The translations under genes were made by a program, and so were the position numbers. From Polyrhizophydium stewartii (taxonomy: Eukaryota; Chytridiomycota; Chytridiomycetes; Rhizophydiales), in contig JADGIZ010000347.1 of assembly GCA_027604665.1 (NCBI GenBank), positions 1 to 15,367 on the forward strand: 15,367 bases of DNA. Direction: 5' to 3'. Below are positions 1 to 10,300 of this stretch, one piece after another. The notes under the pieces are model-generated. The model ran no database searches, was not told where the DNA came from, and saw nothing but the letters and a program-made list of their open reading frames with translations. Every line of letters starts with the position of its first letter. Position 1 is the first letter of the stretch.

Positions 1-334
1 GCGACTCGGGCGTCGCCGCCGCCGCAGCAGCCGCCGCCGGCACGGGGCTCGCGGCGGCCTCGTCGCCGTGCTCGTCGCCGCCCGCCGCCCACAGCGTCGT
101 CGACGACGGCGGCGCGCGCGGCGCCAGCAGCTTCTTGAGCGGCTCGACCGGCAGCGCAGGCAGCGCCGGCACGTGCAGCTGCTCCGACGGCGCCTCGGCA
201 AAGTCGCCGCCGTCCCGCTCCTTGCGCTCGCGCAGGTACTGCGCCTTCTGCGCGTCCAGCGAGGCGTTGGCCTCGCTGAGCGTCGCCGCAAGCTTGCCGC
301 CCAGCGACGTCGCCATCGACACAAACGCTGCCAT
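1..334 (-). CDS. N-terminal fragment of an unidentified protein, cut by the left window edge
   Basis: Read on the minus strand from the ATG at 334-332, the frame stays open for 111 codons to base 1 with no stop. It begins MAAFVSMATSLGGKLAATLS and continues with a charged, probably helical stretch (LDAQKAQYLRERKERD, about residues 27-42). A Pro/Leu-rich segment with VEPLKKLLAPRAPP follows, then an Ala/Pro-rich low-complexity stretch to the edge. I do not recognise the family and assign no function. The start is uncertain. The frame is also open upstream from 335 to 369, where it meets an intron-like acceptor. A small exon at 488-500 (ATG at 500) joins it in phase and would give the N-terminus MSFSLAAATAAADPGR before MAAFVS. 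The gene lies in tandem downstream of the histone-binding gene. GC-rich codon choice matches its neighbours. Confidence 0.6.
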   Translation of the reverse strand, partial: MAAFVSMATSLGGKLAATLSEANASLDAQKAQYLRERKERDGGDFAEAPSEQLHVPALPALPVEPLKKLLAPRAPPSSTTLWAAGGDEHGDEAAASPVPAAAAAAAATPES

Positions 335-531
335 CCGGCCGGGGTCCGCCGCCGCAGTCGCCGCCGCCACTGCGTCAGCCCACCGCTGCCGCCGCTGCGA
401 CACTCGCCCGCACGCTCGCGCGCGGCCTGCCGCTCTCGGGCGGCCTGCCGGCCTGCGTGTCGCCGCGCTCCGCCGCCCGCCACCCACAGCTGAAGGACAT
501 TGAGGGCAACTTCCTGCATTCATTCTCCGGC
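335..531. other. Spacer between the left-edge gene and the RBBP4 homologue; may hold an upstream exon and intron
   Basis: This 197-bp stretch lies between the stop of the histone-binding gene (532) and the safest ATG of the left-edge gene (334). On the minus strand it can be read as a 13-nt exon (488-500), then an intron at 487-370 with donor GTGGGT, branch-like GGCTGAC and acceptor GCAG. That intron joins in phase to the open frame at 369. If so, only 31 bp separate the upstream stop codon from the downstream ATG. I see no AATAAA on the minus strand here, no RNA gene and no repeat. Confidence 0.4.
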
Positions 532-2890
<2,359 letters not shown>

Positions 2891-2913
2891 TTCGACCTGG
2901 GCGAAGATCGGAA
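2891..2913. promoter_or_regulatory. 23-bp gap between divergent start codons (shared promoter region)
   Basis: The ATG of the histone-binding gene (2890, minus) and that of the farnesyltransferase beta gene (2914, plus) point away from each other with only 23 bp between. No TATA-like motif is visible. If both starts are right, each 5' leader or its promoter must overlap the other gene's first exon. That the region drives both genes is inference. If the minus gene starts at 2700 or 2694 instead, the gap is 213-219 bp. Confidence 0.5.
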
Positions 2914-4826
2914 ATGTGGAGCGACGACGAGTACACCACCGCGAGCGACTCGGACGGTGCGGCCGCCGCGGGCCCCGACGGCGCAGTACTGCTGCTGCCA
3001 GAGGAGCACGAGAATGCGGCCTTCAACGACGACGGCTTCCCGACCGCCACCTCGGAGACGCAGCTCGAGGTCGAGGACTCTGTCCGGCACATGCTCCACC
3101 TCGCCCGTCCCCACCCAAGGTGCGCCGCCTGCCCTGGCCGTCTCGGCCGCCGTCGCTTCAGCCGCACTCGCTGCAGCCGCCGCCGCTGACTCTTACCATC
3201 GCTGCATGCGCCGCACACACCCTCACTCTTGCTGCTGGCTCTGCCGATGCTTGTCCTGCTGTTCTCGTCCTCGCCGTTGCCTCCCATCACTCGCAGCCTG
3301 ATGCGCCGCAGCCATGTGTCGTTCATCGAGAGCGGCCTGCGCGGGCTGAGCAGGTGGTGGGTGAGCCTCGACGCCTCCAGGCCCTGGCTCGTGATGTGGA
3401 TGCTGCACTCGCTGGACCTGCTCGGCCACGAGATCAGCGACACGATCAAGTCGCGGGCCGTGTCGACGCTGAGCCACTGCCAGTGCGAGACGGGCGGCTT
3501 TGCCGGCGGGCCGGGTCAGCTGGCGCACCTCGCCACGACGTTCGCGGCCGTCAATGCCCTCGCGATCGTCGGCACCCGCGAGGCGTTTGAGAGCATCGAC
3601 AGGTGCACCCATCGATGCCTCGTCTTTGCTCGACTCACGTTTGGCTGCATCTGGCGCTGACGGCGTGTTTGTCGTCCAGACCCGCAATGTACGAGTTCAT
3701 CATGTCGCTCAAGCAGCCCGATGGATCGTTTGTCATGCACGAGGACGGTGAGGCAGACTCTCGGTGCGTCCAAGCAGCCTGCGCTGTTGCTCGTATCGCG
3801 CGCAGGTGCTGACAAGGCCGATCAGCGCCGTCTACTGCGCCATCAACACGGCGTATCTGCTCAACATCCTCACGCCGGAGCTCGTCGACCGCGTCGGCGA
3901 GTACATTGTACGGTGCCAGTCGTACGACGGCGGCCTATCCGGCGTGCCCGGCACTGAGGCGCACGGGGGACTCGCCTTTTGCGCCGCCGCGGCCATGTAC
4001 ATCCTCGGCAAAATGGACATGCTCGACACAGATGCCCTCGCGGTGGGTCTCCGCTGAGTTTGGTGCTCTCTATCGCATGGTACTGGCACTGATGCGGCGA
4101 GATGCAGAGCTGGGCCGTCAACCGCCAGATGGCGTTTGAGGGCGGCTTCCAGGGCCGCCCCAACAAGCTGGTCGACGGCTGCTACTCGTTCTGGCACGGC
4201 GCCATCATCTCGATGCTGGAGGAGCACCTCAGCGCCAAGAAGGGCCGCAGGGGTGAGAGCTGCTACCTGCGATACAGGCGCTTGCTCATGCAAGTCGCTG
4301 GCTGACACTCAGATCTTGATCAGTTCTGCTGTTCAACCACAGTGGGTGGCGCGGAGAGACAGACTCTGCCCCATTGCTTCTCCCACCTCACTCCGTTTCT
4401 GTTCTGACAAAATCTTGCAGAGCCGCTTCAGACATACATCCTGACGTGCTGCCAAGGACTGCGCGGCGGCCTGCTCGACAAGCCGGACAAGTAAGCCGCG
4501 CTTTCGAATGCATCACACGATTGGGCAGAGCTGACGCTCACGCACGTCCAGGTCGCCCGACTACTACCACACGTGCTACTGCCTGAGCGGCCTGTCCGTC
4601 TCCCAGCATGTCTACTCGCGTACGCCGTCGGGTCTCGTGGCGACTCTTCGCGGCGACATGATCGGCCCGGACACGAACTTGGTGGTCGGTGCACTGGTCT
4701 CTGTGCGCGCCGCGGTTGGCTGCTGTGCGCTGATGCTTGCCACTCGCGCAGCACCCAACGCATCCGGCGCACAACTTGCGGCTCGAGCGCGTCGTGGCCA
4801 TGAGGACGTTTTACCGTGCGATGTGA
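2914..4826 (+). CDS. RAM1: Protein farnesyltransferase beta subunit (9 exons, 423 aa)
   Basis: Exons: 2914-3119, 3297-3602, 3680-3763, 3826-4042, 4108-4252, 4324-4341, 4421-4490, 4552-4702, 4752-4826; 1272 nt, phases consistent. Family knowledge: the beta subunit holds the catalytic zinc and, with the alpha subunit, transfers farnesyl to the Cys of CaaX proteins such as Ras and a-type mating factors. Visible features are LDASRPW (residues 93-99), GGFAGGPGQLAHLATTFAAV, SLKQPDGSFVMHEDGEAD, GGLSGVPGTEAHGG, FEGGFQGRPNKLVDGCYSFW, GGLLDKPDK and YYHTCYCLSGLS. By homology to the mammalian enzyme, the zinc ligands are Asp294 and Cys296 (in VDGCY) and His355 (in YYHTC), all present. The FTase-type wording argues against a GGTase beta subunit. 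Length is near human FNTB (437). The N-terminus is acidic and slightly short. Intron 1 (177 nt) and the 18-nt sixth exon are the least secure parts. The symbol follows yeast RAM1 (FNTB in animals). Confidence 0.93.
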
Positions 4827-4941
4827 ACTGCCCGTAAACCATCACCCGCGGTCTAAAGGCGCCAAACACCCAACACATACACACACACACGAGATCTCCC
4901 GCGATCACGGATCGAGCAAAAGCGAGGCCGTTACTTTTATT
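4827..4941. other. Convergent 3' intergenic region between the farnesyltransferase and DUF155 genes
   Basis: These 115 bp separate two convergent stop codons (4826 plus, 4942 minus). They are less GC-rich than the coding parts and contain a short AC run (4879-4890). No plus-strand AATAAA is visible for the farnesyltransferase gene, so its 3' end is undefined and probably overlaps the neighbour's transcript. Confidence 0.7.
4936..4941 (-). terminator. AATAAA poly(A) signal abutting the DUF155 gene stop codon
   Basis: On the minus strand AATAAA follows the TAA stop (4944-4942) with no gap. It is the only canonical hexamer in this convergent spacer. Use for 3'-end formation is inferred from the hexamer only. 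Confidence 0.45.
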
Positions 4942-7265
4942 TTACTTGTGCTGCTTGACAACAGACGACAGGTCGACGGTGATCGTGATGATGCCAATAA
5001 TGATTTCAAACGCTGGCGAGGAGGGGCGTGTTTCGCATCGAGTGTCGACGTCAGCAAGGCTGCAAAAGGCATAACAAGAAAGAAAGTGTATGCTGCGTGC
5101 GCACCAATCAGGATAATCACAATCCACTCGAGCTGCTCGCCGTGTGAACTGTTGAGGTGCTCCTTGAGCATGTCGAGTAGATCCGAAATCACAGACACGC
5201 GCTGATTGAGCAGCTCGACGCTGCAACATCGGTGACAGAGAAGGCGAGACAAGCAATGTGTCCTGTGAGTATCGTGTGGGCACACGCGAGGCGTGCATGC
5301 TACCCACCGCTGCGAGATCTCGAGATAGCCGCGAATCGCCATGTACAGCGGCTCGAGGGCCGGCTCACTCCTGCATGACGGCATACGCGGCGCAGCGTCA
5401 GCTTATGCTGGTGCGCACACGCTGTCTTGCTGCAGACCCGACGGACCAGAAGATCTCGGGCGTGTCTGCGCAGCACACCATGTCAGCGCCGCGCCATTGC
5501 GCTGCCGCACTCGCATAGAGCTATCCCATGCAATGCAAAACGCACCAAGCACATTCGAGACGAGGTTGACGTTGATGCGCATAATAAATAGCTGCCCAAT
5601 CTTTTGGTTGATGGCAATCCTGCAGACACAGTGTGAGTCGCATTCGAGAGCCAGTGTGCTCGCTAAACCGCAACGGGGGACCCACCGGGACATGTGGATC
5701 TTGCCCTCCTCGGCCATGATCTGCGGCACGTGCCTGGTGCTTTCGATGGTCTCTTCAATAAGGCCCTCGAATAGCGTCAGCTTGACAGACTGTGCGATCG
5801 CGTGCGAGATGGTGAGCTTGAGCATGTAGTTGGCCGGGTTCCTGAGCGTGATGATGTCGTTGTAAATGCGCGGCTGATAGAACGTGTTGTAGTGGAAGTA
5901 GAACTGCTCCGTCTCAACCGAGTCGGACGCTCCGGCATTCGTAGGCACGGGTCATGGTCCCCCGGCGCGATTGTCAGCAGCGAGGACTCGTCGACACGCC
6001 CTGTGCGCATCAGGCAGAACCAAACGCACCAAGGTGCTCCTCCTCAAACTTCTCGAGATCGTCGAGAATCACATGCTCCTCGGCCTCAGTCAGGCCCCAC
6101 ATCACAACGACGCCGTAGTCAAAGTACATGATCTCGCCGACTGGGGCAATGCGCTTGGCCAGGTTGTCGTATGGGATGTTGCCCGGGATGCTCTTGCCGA
6201 GCGCATCGATGTTCTGGTCAAAGAAAAGATCAACGTCGTCGACGCTCGGCTGGAGAAGGCGCGGGGGCTCGCCCGTGGCGTCCATGCTCGGCTTGGGGTC
6301 TGCGCCAACAACATGGAGGTCGTCCTCGCCGGCCGAGAAGTTGAACGGCGTGTAGATGACTGCGCAAGCTCGTCAGCACGCAGCAGCCAGCGCGCATCCG
6401 ACGAGGCCACGGTGCGCGCCGGCTCCACCTTCGTCGATGCGCTTGGGCGCCGTCTGGTACTTTGCGGACTTGCGCTTGAGGTGCTCCATCAGCTCGTCCA
6501 TCTTGTAAGCGCTGGATCGACGGCCAACCTTGGTCAGCAACAGAGTGGGAACCACCTCGTGCCGTCACGAGCAACGCGTTGGCGGCGCGGCCGGTGGGTG
6601 TTTGCCCAGTCGGGGCTGACTCACTTGGCCGTGCAGTACGCCGTGACCCGCGGCAGCCACTTGCGTTCGAGCTTCGAGAGCCACCGCTCCTTCTGGGTCT
6701 TGGCTGCGGCGACGTGCGGCAGGTGCGGTGCCATCTCGCCGTCCTCGGCCGCGTCAAAGTCGCCGACATCTGGCCCCGTGGGAGCGCCCTCTGGGAACAG
6801 CGTGAGCTTCTGGGATGTCTTGGTCGTGCTGGCCGAACGCAATCGAGCCCCGTCAGCCCTGGATCGCGATGCGGAGGTTGCGATGCGGCCAAGATGGCGC
6901 GGCGCGAGCAGACGGGAGGCACGGACACAGGCTCACCGCTTGGGCATGCGCTGCGCCTGGTTCTTCCCCGTGCCCGCGAACGGCAGCACGGGCGCCGCGA
7001 CGGGGCCTGCGCTGAGCGGATGGCCGCCGATGAATCCCGGCGCGAGTGTCGACATGCCCGGCTGCGACAGAGACGGGGCCATGGCCACCCCGCCGTAGCC
7101 GTGTCCGCCCATGCCGCCGCCGCCGCCGGCGCCGCTGCCGCTGCCGAGGCCAATGAAGCTGACTCCCGCGCCGGCGCCCACGGACGCGCCCTGGCTGGGC
7201 TGGCGCGAAATGGGCAGCAGCGGCTCGAGGGCGTCGGCGTCTGCGGTCGCTGTCCGCCTGCTCAT
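4942..7265 (-). CDS. RMD1: DUF155 family protein, RMD1/RMD8/Sif2-Sif3 type (10 exons, 510 aa)
   Basis: Minus-strand exons: 7265-6937, 6828-6625, 6511-6429, 6359-6030, 5929-5686, 5619-5546, 5465-5447, 5370-5308, 5220-5105, 5012-4942; 1533 nt, phases consistent. The first ~100 residues are Gly/Ser/Ala/Pro-rich with no clear presequence. Next come RTTKTSQKLTLFPEG (from residue 110), typical of fungal RMD proteins, and VTAYCTANAYKMDELMEHLK. The DUF155 core (about 205-460) follows, with APVGEIMYFDYGVVVMWGL, QPRIYNDIITLRNP, KLTISHAIAQSVKLTLFEG, and DTPEIFWSEPALEPLY. A helical stretch (QRVELLNQRVSVISDLLDML) precedes one hydrophobic segment (LEWIVIILIAFEIIIGIITI, 479-498) and a short basic end, the usual family layout. 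Family knowledge: yeast RMD genes are required for meiotic nuclear division and the metazoan relative RMND1 is mitochondrial; the biochemical role is not settled. RMD1 versus RMD8 orthology is not resolved here. The exon 5 acceptor (GGAG) is the weakest splice call; exon 7 is only 19 nt. Confidence 0.88.
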
Positions 7266-7371
7266 GTCTGTTTTTAAGGAGAAATCTCTGATTCACGCGC
7301 GCTGAGGGCCTGGTCGCGTAATCCGCGGTGCGTCTCACACGCCATCTCAGCTACGAGCACGCCTCGATCGG
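7266..7371. promoter_or_regulatory. 106-bp divergent promoter region between the DUF155 gene and DOP1
   Basis: The two start codons (7265 minus, 7372 plus) are divergent, so both promoters must lie within or near this stretch. A T-rich patch (TTTTTAAGG, from about 7270) is the only A/T-rich element. No clear TATA box or repeated operator-like motif is visible. A TAA in the DOP1 frame at 7318-7320 limits how far upstream DOP1 can start without another exon. Confidence 0.5.
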
Positions 7372-10300
7372 ATGCGGCGCCTGTCCGGATCTCAGCGGCG
7401 GCAGATGTTTGGGGATGCATTCATGATCCACCACCTGGTGCTCCGCGTGTGCGCAGTTGAGCCGACGCCGTGTGGTGTCCCGGGCTGGTCGAGTTTCCCG
7501 CCGACACGGAAATCGCTGGATGGTGGTGGACGAGTCCCAGCGGCGCTTCCCCCGCCGCCGCCGGCGCTGACGCCCGCCCGCCTGGCGCAACGCCGGCGCC
7601 AACGCCGCTCGCGCGAGCAGCAGCAACAGCAGCAGCAGCCGCGGCCTTCGACGCCGGGGCCGTCTCCCCCGCGCCCGCTGCCCGCCACGCCAACCACGCC
7701 TCCTGGCGGCTCGGACTCGGACGGTGCGCTTCGACGCCTCGTGGCGCCGTCCGCCGCCTTGCCGCCGCAAGCCGCATGTCACATGCCCCATGCCGCCGCC
7801 GGCGCTGCATTCTCGGGGAGGTGTCTGTCGTGCGCTGACCAACCCGTGTCCCGCAACACCTCGGCGGCCGCCAGATGTGCGCAAGGATGCCGAGTTCCGC
7901 AAGTTTTCGTCCGCCGTCGACCGTGTGCTGCAGTCGTTCGACTCGGTCAGCGAGTGGGCCGACGTCATTGGGTTCCTGACCCGTCTGGGAAAGGTGCCGC
8001 ATGCCCTCGCTGCCAATCGACGCCGCACAAGTTGCTGATCTCACCGCGACGCAACAGATCCTGCAGTCGTTCCCTCAGTACTCTGTCGTGCCCAAGAAGC
8101 TCGTTGTCTCGAAGCGTCTGGCGCAGTGTCTGAACCCGGCCCTGCCAGCTGGTGTCCACAGCAAGGCGCTCGAGGTCTATGGTCTGATCTTCCAGGCTGC
8201 TGGCGTGAGAAGGCTCCCACGATGCAAAGCATGCGAATCTGGCTACAGGAGCTGATGCGGCCCACAGCGGAGCCAGCTCGCAGAGGATCTGCCTCTGTGG
8301 TCGTACGGCCTGTTTCCGTTTGGCTCGCATGCGGCCATGTCTGTCAAGGCACGCCTTGCTCGATAGTGTTGTGCGCCGAGCCTGCGATTGGGATCTGACG
8401 CCTCATGCAGGCGGCGCTTCTGGCCTTGTACGAAAAGTACTACATCCCGCTCGGGAGCAAGCTCCGCCCAGGACTCAAGGGGCTGATCCTGGCAGTGCTC
8501 CCGATGCTCGAGGAAGAGGGCAACGAGTATTTCGAAAAGGTCTGTGTTTGCTTGCGTGATCGTGCCATCACGCCGATAGCCGCTGACTGCTTTGCCGTGG
8601 CAGGCGCTCGGCATCATGGACAAGATCTCTCGGGCAGTCGAGCACGCCTGCTTTTTCCATGCCATGTGGCTCGCCGTCATCTCGTCGCCGCACCATCGGC
8701 AAGCCGCGGTCCACTATCTCGTGCGCAGGCTAGCCAAAATGAGCAGTGGCCTCGAGGACATGGCCATCCTGCTCGGCAGCCATCCAGAGCTGCTGTCGCG
8801 TGCACTTGGAGCACTGCTCTCGGACAAGTCGTCCCTCGTGCAGCGCGGTGCACTTGATCTGCTGCTGTCCAACTTTCCGTCCGACACCAGGTGCGGCCTG
8901 GACTGGGCATGGAAATTGAAAGCCGAACGCACCAGAACTCTGTTGTTGACACTGTGCAAAGCGTCTTTCCAAAGCAAGACTTTGAGTACATCGTCACATC
9001 GGCCGTCGGCGTTGTCTTGCGTCGTGACATGTCCCTCAACCGGCGGCTGTATTCGTGGATCCTCGGTGTGGAAGCCCTTGCGATGCGAGTGGCCCGACAG
9101 CGTTTCATGTGTCTCTGACGCGAAGCTGCTTTAGGGTCTGCCGAATCACCCTTATCTGTGGCCTCGAACAATCTCGGGCTGATTGCAGAGACGCTCAAGG
9201 TGATCTCGATTCCAGCTATTTTGTTCAAGTTGGAGCGACTACTGACTTTTCCTTGTGTTCCAGAGCATGTTCTACGCGAGCGATCCACTCCTCTCCGTGG
9301 CAGAACTGTCAAAGCCGTACCGCATTGCTATTTCGCTTATGGACAAGCCCGAGATCGGGCCGCCCGTCATGGACTCGCTGTTCATCGATATCATGCGCTC
9401 TCTCAAGCTGAGGCTCGAGCAGCCGCAGCAGCACGCGAGCGAGGTGCGCATCTGGCGTGTGTCGGTGCCCCAATCGATGCCAAACTGACGCAGGCCACGC
9501 ACCCAACTCTCTGCTTGCAGATATTCCAAGTGGCGAGCATGCTTCTCGACAGCCTAGACGCATTTTTCATCTGGAAGCAGCTTCACGCTCTCATTTCTGG
9601 CAGCGCTGATGCCGAAACAGTTATCCAGGTAGAGACTCGATGCATGGGCTTGCCGGATACACTTGGACTCACAAAGAACGTCGCTCGCAGAACATCGAGC
9701 TCATCATGTTTATGCTCGACAACTTCAAGCTCGCCGACGACGAAACGCACCGCGTGCACCTGCCGTTTGTTTACCAGACGGTTGCCACACGCTTGGCTGA
9801 GCAGCCTCCGGATGCCCTGCTCCATCCGGGCAACCGCTTTGACGCGCACCTTGCGCTGTGCCTCAAGATTTCCGAGACGATGCACTCCGAGGTCTTCTCC
9901 AACACATGGAGCCTGCGCGACTTCCGCGGCGTCAGCATCGAGCGGCGGCGTGTGCCCGTCAGCGGCCCGGCAAGTGCTTTTACCAGCCGCAGGCCATCCG
10001 AGCAGGCGCTCGGCGGCACCATGACGCCAATATCCAGCGGCAGACGCCCCTCTGCCGTCCCCAACATCATCACGCCGTCAGGCAGCATGCTCCCCCGCTC
10101 TGCTGCACACTCCCCGATCAGCTCAGACGCCATTTCGCTCGACAGCATCGTCAATGTGTACAAACTCGCGGAATCGAGCGACGCCGCATCACACGACTGG
10201 ATGCAGAGCATTCCAGTCGGAAAGCCTTCGACGGACGCCTCGCTTGCCAGCCTGTGCAAGTTCAGCTTGCAGCTTGCCAACTCGCCGACGTTCCTGGACG

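Noticed and set aside
4871..4890. AC-rich run as a functional element
   Set aside because: Short, imperfect and in a 3' spacer; nothing beyond simple-sequence drift is supported.
5971..7153. Long open frames on both strands (375 codons plus, 307 codons minus in another frame)
   Set aside because: Both overlap DUF155 exons in other frames and have Arg/Ala-rich shadow composition; only the DUF155 frame carries conserved blocks.
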